Assembly: GCA_964473525.1 (NCBI GenBank)
Contig: CAYYPK010000004.1
Span: 186,001-250,000, forward strand
Direction: 5' to 3'
Origin: GCA-2687025 sp964473525
Lineage (GTDB): Bacteria; Poribacteria; WGA-4E; GCA-2687025
Length of the DNA stretch: 64,000 nt
In this document: positions 1 through 8,831 of the stretch, piece after piece
Position numbering within the stretch: position 1 is the first letter of the stretch
Layout: each line of letters begins with the position of its first letter
Program-made: the position numbers and the translations under genes
The notes under the pieces: model-generated
Told to the model about the DNA's origin: nothing
The model's input: only the letters and a program-made list of their open reading frames with translations
The model's database searches: none

Positions 1-2485
1 CCGCCTTGCCGTATTCGGCTAGCGTCGTGACCCCCTGCTGGATGGCGACGTTCCATAGCGACGCGGTGGCTCCGACAGCGCGCGTCGCCAGCAGATAGGG
101 ATCGCTCGGGTGGAACTCGACGTTCGCCACCTGCGTGGGATGGGAGATTGGGTCTGCCGCTAGGCTGCTCGTCTCGACATCCCACACCCAGACGACGGAG
201 CCGGTGGCCGTCGCAATCAGCGAGGCGTCCGCGTTGAAGCTCCGATGCGTGACCCACGTGTCATGAGGGAGAGGGGAGCCGATCTCCGCCCCGGTCTTCG
301 TGTCCCATATCCGGATTCCCTGCGACGATCCCGTGGCAAGCCGCGCACCGTCCGAACTCAGCCGGACGTTGCCGCGAGTCGTAATCGGGCTGATCGACAG
401 CCTGTGCAGTTCATCGCCCTTTGGGTCAAAGAGGAACACATTACCGGTGTTGAAGCGGCCGATGGCAGTGACATCACCGCGCCGGTCCCAGGAGTTGGGT
501 ATTTCATCCCATTGCCACACGGTCTTGGCTGACGCTGTCTCGATCACAGTTGGGAGGAAGAGACCCGCAGCGATGGTGGACCCGTCTCCGAGGAACGTTG
601 CGGGCGGATTGTACGACTCCTCGCTTCGGACCCCTTCCCCGGTGTCCGTATCCCACGCCCATAGGTACGCGTATTGGTCTCGCCCCTCGCGCGCTGTCAC
701 CGCGAGAATCACGCCGCTCGGCGAGAAGGCCATCTTGTACGGTTCCTCGCCATTGGAAGACAATACGGGCCCGTGCAGTTGGCCAGTCCCGCAGTTCCAC
801 ACGCTGATACGTCCGTCGGCGCTGCCCAGCGCCACCAGACGGCTGTCTGGACTGAACTGCATCAGCCTGCTCGAGAAATCCTCCCAGAAAATGGCTGCGT
901 TGGACCCGATGGGGGAGCCGTGTTTCAGGGGAGGACCGTGTGGCTTGCCGCTCTCTACATCCCACAGTTGGGCCGTGCCGTCGCTGGACGCGGTGGCAAA
1001 CAGGCGTCCGTCAGGACTGAACGTCATCGCGGTCAGAGGCCCGTCCTGCCCAACGACGTGCAGGAGTTGATGCTGTATCTGCCAATGCCAAATCGCCCAC
1101 CGTTCGTCGATGGCTGCGGCGATCAGCGGCGAGTCCTCGGCGGTCTCTCGCGCTTGCGCCAGCACGAGCAGGCCGCTGACGTCGCCAGCCTCCAGTAGCC
1201 TCTGCCCGGTGGCGGCCTGGGTTCGGGCGAGCTGCTCGGTACGCGCTATCTCGGCTCCTTCCGCACGCCCGGCTTGCTGCTTGGCGAGGACAGCAAGCGC
1301 CGCGACGACGGCAAGAATGGCAGTCGCGGCGCCAGCAGCTTGCAGCAGGCCTCTACGGAACGCTGCCTTCTGCCGGCGCAGCTCTGCGTCCGGCATGTTC
1401 CCTACGACCCACGCGCGGTCGAACACGCGCTCGTAGATGCGGTTGCGCACTGCCAGGGATCCGCCATCTACGCGGGCGATGCCCGCGAGCCGCAGGATGT
1501 TCACAAACGGGTCCGTCTCGTCGTAGCGGACGTCCTTCCCGCGACGTACCCGGTCGTAGAGGCCGAGGAGACTGGCGTGGTCAGTGTCGCGGTGCAGCAT
1601 CTGGTTGCGGACGAAGAGGAGGTTGTCGTCCTGCTCTTGCGCGCGCTCCGAGAAGAACAGGGCCGGGCATAGCCGGTCGACGCCGTCGCCATCGATGACC
1701 GTGGCGTCGTCGGCCGCTGCGGCGCAGAGCCGCTGCGTCAGGTAGGGGTGTCCTCCAGTCCAGTGCAGGATCCGGCCGACGAGGCTCTCGGCGGTCGCCT
1801 CGTCACGGCCTAACCCCTCAGCAAGACGCGCGGCCTCGTGTGCCCGGAAGTCACCGAGATCAACGCGTGTGCCTACGTTGAAGGGCGTCGTCAACGGGTC
1901 TTCGATCAGGTCCGATGGGGTCGCCACGCCGACGAGACAGAACGTGATGCGCTCGAACTCGGGGTCTTGGGCGCGACGCGTGTAGCACTCTCGGATGCCC
2001 GCGAAGAACTCGCCTGCCGAGAACGGCAGGCTCTGGACAACGTCGATTTCGTCTACGAAAACAACTACGCGGCCTTCGAGCCTAGCCAACACGACTTGGC
2101 GGAACGCCTCCATCCATCTATGGAGCGGGGTCAGTGACTCGTTGTCTGCCCAGAAGTCCTCGAGTTCGTCTTCGATGTCGAGCCGCTGCCCGACGGTCGT
2201 CAGCAGGCTGAAGTACCACTGTTCAGGCGTGACGTTCTGCCCATATGACGTCAGGTCTAGGACGACCACCGTCGCGCTGTCGTCCCGCAGTCGCATCGCC
2301 GTGCGCACCATGAGCGAGGACTTGCCCATCTGCCGAGACGTCAGGACATAACAGAACTCGCCTCTCGACAGCGCGGCGTAGAGATCCTCGTCCGCCTGCC
2401 GCGGGATGTAGGATGGAGCATCCGCGCGGAGTGTCCCCCCGGCGACGTAGAAGTCGGCGTGTACAGACGGGTCTTGCGTAGCCAC
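1..2485 (-). CDS. AAA-like (STAND-type) NTPase with C-terminal WD40 propeller, 3' end missing
   Basis: I read this gene by reverse-complementing the left edge. It stays open to base 1, so the C-terminus lies outside the window. The N-terminus is an AAA-like domain (PF14516 type): a GGTLRADAPSYIPRQAD opening, a P-loop-like SRQMGKSS and a Walker B VVVFVDEID. A hydrophobic segment (AAGAATAILAVVAALAVLA) follows at about residues 360-380. After it come WD40-like repeats such as TAMTFSPDGRLFATASSDG and GIRIWDTKTG. In known families this layout suits a membrane-linked signalling or effector NTPase with a propeller sensor. The GTG at 2485 is preferred because AGGGAGAG lies just upstream. An in-frame ATG at 2524 would add 13 residues but has no clear SD. 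The specific role is unknown. Confidence 0.85.
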   Translation of the reverse strand, partial: MATQDPSVHADFYVAGGTLRADAPSYIPRQADEDLYAALSRGEFCYVLTSRQMGKSSLMVRTAMRLRDDSATVVVLDLTSYGQNVTPEQWYFSLLTTVGQRLDIEDELEDFWADNESLTPLHRWMEAFRQVVLARLEGRVVVFVDEIDVVQSLPFSAGEFFAGIRECYTRRAQDPEFERITFCLVGVATPSDLIEDPLTTPFNVGTRVDLGDFRAHEAARLAEGLGRDEATAESLVGRILHWTGGHPYLTQRLCAAAADDATVIDGDGVDRLCPALFFSERAQEQDDNLLFVRNQMLHRDTDHASLLGLYDRVRRGKDVRYDETDPFVNILRLAGIARVDGGSLAVRNRIYERVFDRAWVVGNMPDAELRRQKAAFRRGLLQAAGAATAILAVVAALAVLAKQQAGRAEGAEIARTEQLARTQAATGQRLLEAGDVSGLLVLAQARETAEDSPLIAAAIDERWAIWHWQIQHQLLHVVGQDGPLTAMTFSPDGRLFATASSDGTAQLWDVESGKPHGPPLKHGSPIGSNAAIFWEDFSSRLMQFSPDSRLVALGSADGRISVWNCGTGQLHGPVLSSNGEEPYKMAFSPSGVILAVTAREGRDQYAYLWAWDTDTGEGVRSEESYNPPATFLGDGSTIAAGLFLPTVIETASAKTVWQWDEIPNSWDRRGDVTAIGRFNTGNVFLFDPKGDELHRLSISPITTRGNVRLSSDGARLATGSSQGIRIWDTKTGAEIGSPLPHDTWVTHRSFNADASLIATATGSVVWVWDVETSSLAADPISHPTQVANVEFHPSDPYLLATRAVGATASLWNVAIQQGVTTLAEYGKA

Positions 2486-2679
2486 GGCTCTCCCTATCCC
2501 ACGCTGCCCCTCAGACGGAGCCATGCGCGCATTGTGCGGCGCGCGGCGCATGTGGACAACCCTACACCCGTGCAAGCACACGCCTGTTGTGCCGCTCCCG
2601 TCTCCTTGCGGCGCGATAGCACATCTCATACCCTACATCCCCCTTCACGCCCACATTCAGCAGGAACATGGAGGCATGC

Positions 2680-3741
2680 ATGTCTAAGGTGCGCATTGGG
2701 GTCATCGGCGCTGGCGGAATCGTCGCGCGCTTGCATCTGCCGGACCTGGCCAAGAACGACGATTACGAGCTGTGCCTTGTCAGCGGGCGGAAAGAGCATC
2801 GCCTGACGCAGCTCTGCGAGCAGTTCGATATCGCCGGGTGGACGCAGAACTACGACGACGTCATCGCCGACGATTCCATCGACGCAATCGTGATCGGCAC
2901 GCCGCACCCGCTGCACGTGTCCTGGGGCATCAAGGCGATCGAAGCGGGCAAGCACGTGCTCATGCAGAAGCCCCTCACCGGGGATATGCAGGAAGCGAAC
3001 GACTTCGTAGCCGCCGTCGAGAAGACGGACCGCACCGTGCAGTGCATGCCGCATTTCGGTAACGCCGAATACACGCTACGCAAGCTGTGCAGGGAGGGCG
3101 CCATTGGGAAGGTGTCCGGCGGCAACTTCCGTCACAGCCACGGCGGCCCTGAGATCTACTACGCTGAAATCCGCGACATCTTCGGCGAGAAGGACGAGGA
3201 TCTGTGGTTCTTCGACGCCAAGCGCGCCAGTGTCGGGGCGCTCTTCGACATGGGCGTCTACGCGGTGAGCAAAGTCGTGGCGGTGCTTGGCACGGTGAAG
3301 CGCGTCGCGGCGATGGTCACCACCTTCGACAAGCCGACGGAACTCGACGACGTAGCCACGCTCATCTGTCAGATGGAAAACGGAGCCGTCGTCACGGCGG
3401 AGACGAGTTGGTGTGACCCCGCTCGCACCGGGATGCTGCGCATCCACGGTACCGCCGGGAAGTTCATGAGCCCCGGCGAGGAAGGCGCGTCTGTCACGAA
3501 ATACACGCCGACTTCCTACACGCGTGAAAGCGCCCCGGTCGCCACGGAAACCGTGGATCTCACGGAAGGCGTCGGCGGGCTGCACGAACACTGGCACGAC
3601 TGCATCGCCGCCGGGATACAGCCGCCGTTGGAGAACGCGTGGACTGCCCGACACGTCACGGAAGTGCTGCTCGCCGGGCTCGACGCGGGCAACCTCGGCA
3701 AGACAGTCGAACTGACAACCACGGCGGACATGCCCGGATAG
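2680..3741 (+). CDS. Gfo/Idh/MocA family oxidoreductase
   Basis: This 353-residue NAD(P)-dependent sugar or inositol-type dehydrogenase opens with a Rossmann fold (VRIGVIGAGGIVARLHLPDL). The (E/Q)KP loop, read as MQKPLTG, carries the catalytic Lys near residue 95, and the C-terminal half is the usual alpha/beta substrate domain. The ATG at 2680 is chosen over 2668 because GGAGG lies 5 nt before it. The PhyH-like gene follows after 6 nt, so the two are probably co-transcribed. The substrate cannot be read from the sequence. The pairing suggests oxidation or demodification of an unusual sugar or polyol. Confidence 0.93.
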   Translation: MSKVRIGVIGAGGIVARLHLPDLAKNDDYELCLVSGRKEHRLTQLCEQFDIAGWTQNYDDVIADDSIDAIVIGTPHPLHVSWGIKAIEAGKHVLMQKPLTGDMQEANDFVAAVEKTDRTVQCMPHFGNAEYTLRKLCREGAIGKVSGGNFRHSHGGPEIYYAEIRDIFGEKDEDLWFFDAKRASVGALFDMGVYAVSKVVAVLGTVKRVAAMVTTFDKPTELDDVATLICQMENGAVVTAETSWCDPARTGMLRIHGTAGKFMSPGEEGASVTKYTPTSYTRESAPVATETVDLTEGVGGLHEHWHDCIAAGIQPPLENAWTARHVTEVLLAGLDAGNLGKTVELTTTADMPG

Positions 3742-3747
3742 GGAACA

Positions 3748-4536
3748 ATGCAACTCACACAGGCGGAACTCGACGCGGACGCGCTCGACCCGGAGACGCT
3801 ACGGCTCGCGGTTGAGCAGGTGCGTGTAAACGGCTATGTCGTCTTCGAGGGCGTGTTGCCAGGCGATGTCGTGGACGAACTGCACGAGAACTTCATGCGG
3901 CTCTTCCACGACTACACGACGGCGACGGACGATAACCGGGGCGTGAACCGCTATCAGATGCACCTGCCGTTTGCGGCTCCGTTCAACGCGCCGCACGTCG
4001 TGACGAGCCCCTTCGCGCTGCCGGTCATCAAGGCGCTTCTGGGCGACGACTGCGTGTGCCAATACTTCGCGTCCGACACACCGATGCCGGGTTCGGAATA
4101 CCAACGCGTGCATTCCGACATCCACCGGCTGTTCCCGGGCATGCCGGTGGCGCCTCCCACGTTCGCTGTCGTGCTGAACGTCCCGCTCGTTGACTTCCGC
4201 GAGGACAACGGCCCCGTCGAGATATGGCCGGGCGGGACGCACCTCATGCCCGAAGACGCGGACATGCACGAACTCGCCGAGACGATGGACTCGAAGCCGT
4301 GCATCATGCCGCGCGGGTCGCTGCTCATTCGCGACATACGGATGTGGCATCGCGGCACGCCCAACCGCTCCGACGCTCCCCGACCCAACATGGCGATGAT
4401 TCACGCGCGCCATTGGCTGCGCACGAGCTATCCGCCCATCGGGATCCCGCAGGAGACGTACGATGGGCTTTCTGAGGAGGGGCAGCAGTTGTTCAGGTTG
4501 GAGGATATAGGTGGGCATGCGGCGCGCTACCGGTAG
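3748..4536 (+). CDS. Phytanoyl-CoA dioxygenase (PhyH) family protein
   Basis: The 262-residue product looks like a non-haem Fe(II)/2-oxoglutarate dioxygenase. It has the N-terminal NGYVVFEGVLPGDVVDELH segment typical of PhyH. The iron-binding HxD is HSD (in RVHSDIHRLF, near residue 116). The distal His/Arg region is DIRMWHRGTPNRSDAPRPN. The gene begins 6 nt after the Gfo/Idh/MocA stop and is probably its operon partner. The family hydroxylates diverse substrates, so the product is unassigned. This is the first of three PhyH-like genes in the window and keeps the full facial triad. Confidence 0.92.
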   Translation: MQLTQAELDADALDPETLRLAVEQVRVNGYVVFEGVLPGDVVDELHENFMRLFHDYTTATDDNRGVNRYQMHLPFAAPFNAPHVVTSPFALPVIKALLGDDCVCQYFASDTPMPGSEYQRVHSDIHRLFPGMPVAPPTFAVVLNVPLVDFREDNGPVEIWPGGTHLMPEDADMHELAETMDSKPCIMPRGSLLIRDIRMWHRGTPNRSDAPRPNMAMIHARHWLRTSYPPIGIPQETYDGLSEEGQQLFRLEDIGGHAARYR

Positions 4537-4654
4537 GCGGGGACTTCAGCGCAATCGCCATCGTCGGTGCCTGGCGCGCGCAGGGCGAGCCGGGTAGCAT
4601 ATCGTTCCGATGGTGGATTCGGGCGCAACGGCTGGCGAGCGAACGGGGGTAGGC

Positions 4655-5755
4655 ATGGCAGTCGATCAGCAGGCATTCCGCGACGACACGATGGCACAGC
4701 AGGCCCGCGATGACGAGCTTCTAGACTACCCGTCGCGCTACACGATCACGACGTACGGGGCTGACTTCCCTGTCGATGCTCTGGTAGACCGCATGAATTC
4801 CGGTGAAATCCTGCTGCCAGGCTTTCAGCGAGGGTACGTCTGGAAGCATGACCGAGCGTCGCGCTTCATTGAGTCGCTGTTGGTAGGTCTTCCGGTTCCT
4901 GCGATCTTCCTTTGGAAAAACGCGGAGGGGCGATTTGTCGTAATCGACGGTAAACAGCGTCTCGAGACGCTCCAGTACTTCTACGGTGGCTCCTTTGGGA
5001 ACGGGCGGAACTTCTATCTGAAAGCTGTACATCCAGACTACGTGGGGAGGACCTGCAGGGAGCTGGGGCCTGAACAGAAGCGCACGTTGGACAACGCGCT
5101 GCTACATGCGTTCATTGTCCAGCAGGACCAGCCGTCCGGCGATCATCGGAGCATCCATCACGTCTTCGAGCGACTGAACACCGGTGCTACGCCGCTTGAG
5201 GCACAGGAGATACGCTCGTGCCTATACGAAGAACGCGACGGCGACGGAGTTGGGTTTGTAGCCCTACTGGCGATGCTGAACGACCATCCCTCGTGGCGCG
5301 CGATCTACGGCGGTAAACATGCCCGGATGCGGGATGAGGAGCTCATCCTCCGAAGCCTAGCTCTCTGCTACGAGCGTGCCCACTACCAAGGCGACATGAA
5401 GAAATTCCTCAACGACTTCATGCACCGACACCATGCATTCGGCCGGGGCATTTCCATGGAGGAAATGAGAGCCAAGTTCGTAGCGACGATTGACACGATA
5501 TACGGTGCCATCGGAGAACGCGCTTTCAAGCCCAGGCAGAGGGTGAATTCGGCTGTGTTCGACGCGGTCATGGTGGGAGCGGCCGTGCGGCTTGAGCAAG
5601 GCGAGGTACACAGCTCGGCAGACATCAGCAGTGCGTACGATTCGCTGCTCAGAACCGACGAATTCATCGAGCTGACGGATCGTTCGACGGCGCATACGGG
5701 AATCGTCCTGAGGCGCATCGAGTTGGGCGTCCAGGCCTTCCAAGATGCGACGTAG
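4655..5755 (+). CDS. DUF262 (GmrS/ParB-like) domain protein
   Basis: This 366-residue protein carries DUF262, the fold of the GmrSD N-terminal half. The diagnostic segments are LPGFQRGYVW, VVIDGKQRLETLQ (the [IV]DGxQR motif) and FERLNTGATPLEAQEIR. No HNH/DUF1524 nuclease domain follows, so this is a DUF262-only protein and not a full GmrSD. The ATG at 4655 follows GGGGGTAGGC; an in-frame ATG at 4610 would add 15 residues. The HEPN gene starts 11 bp before this stop codon, which implies translational coupling. DUF262 proteins in defence loci act as NTP-dependent nucleases or regulators. Whether this one regulates or partners the HEPN protein is inference. Confidence 0.9.
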   Translation: MAVDQQAFRDDTMAQQARDDELLDYPSRYTITTYGADFPVDALVDRMNSGEILLPGFQRGYVWKHDRASRFIESLLVGLPVPAIFLWKNAEGRFVVIDGKQRLETLQYFYGGSFGNGRNFYLKAVHPDYVGRTCRELGPEQKRTLDNALLHAFIVQQDQPSGDHRSIHHVFERLNTGATPLEAQEIRSCLYEERDGDGVGFVALLAMLNDHPSWRAIYGGKHARMRDEELILRSLALCYERAHYQGDMKKFLNDFMHRHHAFGRGISMEEMRAKFVATIDTIYGAIGERAFKPRQRVNSAVFDAVMVGAAVRLEQGEVHSSADISSAYDSLLRTDEFIELTDRSTAHTGIVLRRIELGVQAFQDAT

Positions 5756-6242
5756 CCCCCAGACTGCTCGTAGGGTGATAGAGAGCCAGCGATCGTCCAT
5801 TGAGAGCTTGATCGAGCATGTGCGGCAGCAGAAGAGCTTCGTCGAACACCCCGACCTGCTCGCTGAGTGGGCCCGCTACCTGTGTGTGCGAATCAGCGGG
5901 GCGATTGAGGTCTGCGTCAGGGAGATACTCGCGGAGTACGCTGATGTCCGCGGTGGCCCCCAACTGCGCAATTTCGTGCAGAGCCGGTTGAGCCGATCCG
6001 GGGGTCTGAAGACGTCCGAGTTGCTGGCTCTATGCGGTCTGTTCGATCCCGCGTGGGAGGCGTCTATCGAGAAGACGCTTGACGCCAAGACCCAACTTCG
6101 GGATGCGGTGAACAGCATCGTAAGCAACAGGCACATAATCGCTCACGGAGGCGACGTAGGCGTATCGTTCGTGAATGTGCAGGCCTGGTCGCCCCGCGTC
6201 TTCGACGTCATCGAATTAGTGGCTGCTGAGTGCGGCGTCTAG
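5745..6242 (+). CDS. HEPN domain protein (RiboL-PSP/MAE_28990-like putative RNase)
   Basis: This 165-residue helical protein has the HEPN active-site motif R-x4-H near its C-terminus: SNRHIIAHG, Arg129 and His134. Conserved flanking helices (RISGAIEVCVREILAEYA) resemble the RiboL-PSP and MAE_28990 HEPN groups. HEPN proteins with this motif are metal-independent RNases in toxin-antitoxin, abortive-infection and CRISPR systems. The start overlaps the DUF262 stop by 11 bp, so the two are made together. Toxic RNase activity is inferred from the motif. No antitoxin other than the DUF262 partner is visible. Confidence 0.85.
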   Translation: MRRSPQTARRVIESQRSSIESLIEHVRQQKSFVEHPDLLAEWARYLCVRISGAIEVCVREILAEYADVRGGPQLRNFVQSRLSRSGGLKTSELLALCGLFDPAWEASIEKTLDAKTQLRDAVNSIVSNRHIIAHGGDVGVSFVNVQAWSPRVFDVIELVAAECGV

Positions 6243-6281
6243 CTTACCCCATGCGGCGGACTGCAGGCGGGGTACAGATGT

Positions 6282-7001
6282 TCAGCGTGGCTCGCCGCTC
6301 GCCCGAACGCGCGCCCACGTCGCCGCCAGCTTCCCCTGCGCCTCAACCGTCCGGACGTTGCGCCCGGTGACGCGGATCTCGTTGAACACCGGCGACGCCC
6401 CTGCGGCACCGAGCCCCACGCGGCCTTCCGGCGCGCTGTCCATATCGTAGACGTTCACTTCCTCGAGGCTGTCGCTTTCGGGTTCTGAGCTTGCGAAGAG
6501 CGTGACCGTCGCGCCGTCTATCTCCACGCGCACGTTGTACCACTCCCCAGCAACCAGCGGCTTCTGCACGGCCACTCCCGGGACGATGTCCACCCCCCAA
6601 GCTCCACCCGCCGACGCGAGAGGCGTGAACTGGAAGATGCGCCACTGGTTGTTGCCTACCCCCGCGCCCGCTGCCCACGCCACGTCCTCGTCTACATAGG
6701 CGAAGACAACCGCGAAGTTAGACCAGTTCCCGTCACCGATGTCGCTGCATTGCGCCTCAATGACCATCCCGTCTTCCACGTCGATCGGAAGCAGGGATAT
6801 AGGACACTGCGTCAGTCCTGCCTGTCCGGGAGCGGAGTACACCCCGTCCGCGACGACCCAGTCTCGGTAGAGGACTTCCCACGTGGATTCGGTGACGGCG
6901 GCGCTGCTGAAGTCATCGACGAACGTGCCGCACACCCCTTCGGAACCCATGGCCCACAGACCGAAACCAGCTATACAGACACCGATGGCCCTGTACCTCA
7001 T
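6282..7001 (-). CDS. Exported jelly-roll (LamG/DUF1080-like) protein with GK..WA C-terminal tail
   Basis: The 239-residue product starts with a signal peptide (MRYRAIGVCIAGFGLWAMGSEG). The body is a concanavalin-like beta-sandwich: FVDDFSSAAVTESTWEV opens it, and GEWYNVRVEIDGATVTLF and EGRVGLGA are typical late strands. It ends VEAQGKLAATWARVRASGEPR, a variant of a tail shared by three other exported proteins here (8041-8715, 58471-59265, 59345-60097). GGGAGG precedes the ATG. It is probably a secreted or surface glycan-binding protein. No catalytic residues can be assigned. Confidence 0.8.
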   Translation of the reverse strand: MRYRAIGVCIAGFGLWAMGSEGVCGTFVDDFSSAAVTESTWEVLYRDWVVADGVYSAPGQAGLTQCPISLLPIDVEDGMVIEAQCSDIGDGNWSNFAVVFAYVDEDVAWAAGAGVGNNQWRIFQFTPLASAGGAWGVDIVPGVAVQKPLVAGEWYNVRVEIDGATVTLFASSEPESDSLEEVNVYDMDSAPEGRVGLGAAGASPVFNEIRVTGRNVRTVEAQGKLAATWARVRASGEPR

Positions 7002-7182
7002 TATGCAGACCTCCCTATCCTGCGCGCGCGTTGAGGCAGATGCGTTCGGTTGGGCATCGCCCGCGCGTCGCGCGCCACGTTAGCAAGCGGCGCTGTCCTT
7101 ATCCTGTGCCAGCGCGGAGCCGACAGTGCGAAGAGGCTAAGGAGACCCGCCGCGCCCGTCAAGGCTAGGAGGGCTGTTCGCG

Positions 7183-7752
7183 TCAGGGCACGTCCGGAAG
7201 ATTGGCGCGCAGGTCGGCTGTCGTTCTGGAACTTCGCAGAGCGTCGACGACGATGGGCAGAGGCGACGGGAGGATGTCGGGTAGGTCAGCCTCGCCCTCC
7301 AGCCTGATGGGGTACGCCAGCCTCTCCACGGGTGGACCGAACTGCGCGTCGATGCCGCCTCGATTGCCTCTCGGGTCGATGCGGTACCAGCCGTGACCCT
7401 CGAGGAAGACGCCATTCAGACCGTGCAGGCAGAAGGGAGCGCCCTGGCCATCCCTGCTTAGGCGCTGATAACACATGCCCGCCGGGATGTCGTTGGCGCG
7501 CAACAGCGCCGCGAGGAGATGGCTCTTCGCGTGGCAGATCCCCGCCCCCTCTCGCAGCACCTCGGACGCGGAGCACGTCACCGAGGTCGCGCGCACGTCG
7601 AAGCTGTGCGCGATTTCGTCGCGGACCCATTCGAAGCAGCGTTGGGCTGTAGCCGTCGCGCCGGAGCTGCCCACGGCCAGGCGCTCCGCCAGCGCGGTGA
7701 CTGCCGGGTCATCGTAGTCGATGATGTCGGAGGCTTGCAGGTACTCGTCCAT
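7183..7752 (-). CDS. Transglutaminase-like (papain-fold) domain protein
   Basis: This 189-residue protein has the transglutaminase-core triad. Cys73 lies in EGAGICHAKSHLLAALLRA, His110 in FCLHGLNGVFLEGHGW and Asp126 in YRIDPRGN. The N-terminus contains CFEWVRDEIAHSFD, a common lead-in to the domain. There is no signal peptide, so it is probably cytoplasmic. Bacterial members are usually proteases, amidases or peptide ligases of unknown substrate. It is divergent from the next gene. Confidence 0.9.
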   Translation of the reverse strand: MDEYLQASDIIDYDDPAVTALAERLAVGSSGATATAQRCFEWVRDEIAHSFDVRATSVTCSASEVLREGAGICHAKSHLLAALLRANDIPAGMCYQRLSRDGQGAPFCLHGLNGVFLEGHGWYRIDPRGNRGGIDAQFGPPVERLAYPIRLEGEADLPDILPSPLPIVVDALRSSRTTADLRANLPDVP

Positions 7753-7872
7753 GGCGCGCGATGCGGCCGCCTTGTGGGGTCAACGTGCTTCTGTCGTCAT
7801 CGAGCATCGTGAGCATAGGATAACACGGCGACTCCCTGGGATGCCCGGGCGCATCCCCTCGGTGGGCGCAGG

Positions 7873-7901
7873 TTGACTCTCCCACGGTCCATCGTTACAT
7901 T
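7873..7901 (+). promoter_or_regulatory. Predicted sigma70-type promoter
   Basis: TTGACT at 7873-7878 and TACATT at 7896-7901 are separated by exactly 17 nt, upstream of the exported-protein gene starting at 8041. The element aligns without gaps to the promoter at 8772-8800, including a CGTCnCATTG block downstream of both. Confidence 0.6.
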
Positions 7902-8040
7902 CGCCCCGCTCGTCCCATTGGATCGGGATCCGCTGAGGCTATCCACGTGCCTCGGGGATCGGCTAATGTCCTGCCAGTGCGGGCGACATTGCGTTCGTGT
8001 CTGTATGCCGTGGCACACGGAACACAAGTGGAGGTGGCCC

Positions 8041-8715
8041 ATGACGCGAGTGGTATCGTGGTGTGGAGCGCTGGTGATGGCGGCGGCCGTGTCGGGGATA
8101 GGCGACGCGATGGCGGATGTGGAGTACCTGCACGAGGACTTCGACACGCAGGGGTCCTGGCGTGGCGTGTATGGCTCCTCGGGAGGAGTGATCTTCGATG
8201 CCGGTGGCGTCAACGCTCAAAACGTGCCTGGGCAGGACAACGACCAGTTGGTCGACGGCCTTCTGACCGAGTACGAAGACGGGAGCCCGAACCGGTGGAA
8301 CTGGGCGAGCGCCGTTCAGGACGACCGCGGGCTGCAGTTCGCGGATGAAGCCATCGACGATCGCATCGGAGCCTGCCAATACGGCAACGGAGCCGCTACG
8401 CTGTCGTTCACGGTGGACGCCAACGAGTACGAGATCGCCGTGTACTTCGTGGATTGGGATTCAAGCGCGCGGCTGATGGACGTGTCGGGCCATCAGGGCG
8501 ACCCGGGGGACACAGACGCCGTCGTTGAGAACCCGGACTTCCACGAGGGGGTATGGCACATCTGGTCGGTGACAGGCGACGAGCCCTTCCAGTTGAGCGT
8601 CACGCAGAACGGAGGCGCCAATTGGGTCGTCTCTGGCGTGTTCGTGGACGCTCCCCAAGCGGTCTCGCCCACGGGCAAAGCCGCGACGACGTGGGGAATG
8701 CTGAGGCGGAGATAG
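8041..8715 (+). CDS. Exported protein with GKAATTWGMLRRR C-terminal tail
   Basis: The 224-residue product has a signal peptide (MTRVVSWCGALVMAAAVSGIGDAMA). A beta-rich domain follows (YEIAVYFVDWDSSARLMDV, QLSVTQNGGANWVVSGVFVD) that resembles carbohydrate-binding or malectin-like folds, but I cannot assign a family. The last residues, VSPTGKAATTWGMLRRR, match the tail of three other exported proteins in the window. The ATG at 8041 is chosen because GGAGGT lies 5 nt upstream and the signal peptide begins there. Upstream in-frame codons back to 7873 overlap the promoter and are not used. Confidence 0.8.
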   Translation: MTRVVSWCGALVMAAAVSGIGDAMADVEYLHEDFDTQGSWRGVYGSSGGVIFDAGGVNAQNVPGQDNDQLVDGLLTEYEDGSPNRWNWASAVQDDRGLQFADEAIDDRIGACQYGNGAATLSFTVDANEYEIAVYFVDWDSSARLMDVSGHQGDPGDTDAVVENPDFHEGVWHIWSVTGDEPFQLSVTQNGGANWVVSGVFVDAPQAVSPTGKAATTWGMLRRR

Positions 8716-8771
8716 GCTTCCGATCAGGGAACCTGCGCGCCAGATGGACACACTGGGAGGCCCGGGGCGGG

Positions 8772-8800
8772 TTGACTACCCCTGGCCGCGTCGCTATATT
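8772..8800 (+). promoter_or_regulatory. Predicted sigma70-type promoter of the cobalamin-riboswitch transcript
   Basis: TTGACT at 8772-8777, a 17-nt spacer and TATATT at 8795-8800 form a near-consensus promoter. It lies about 30 nt before the B12 riboswitch aptamer and should drive the leader and cobO. Confidence 0.65.
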
Positions 8801-8831
8801 CCCACTGTTCGTCACATTGATTAGCACACGG

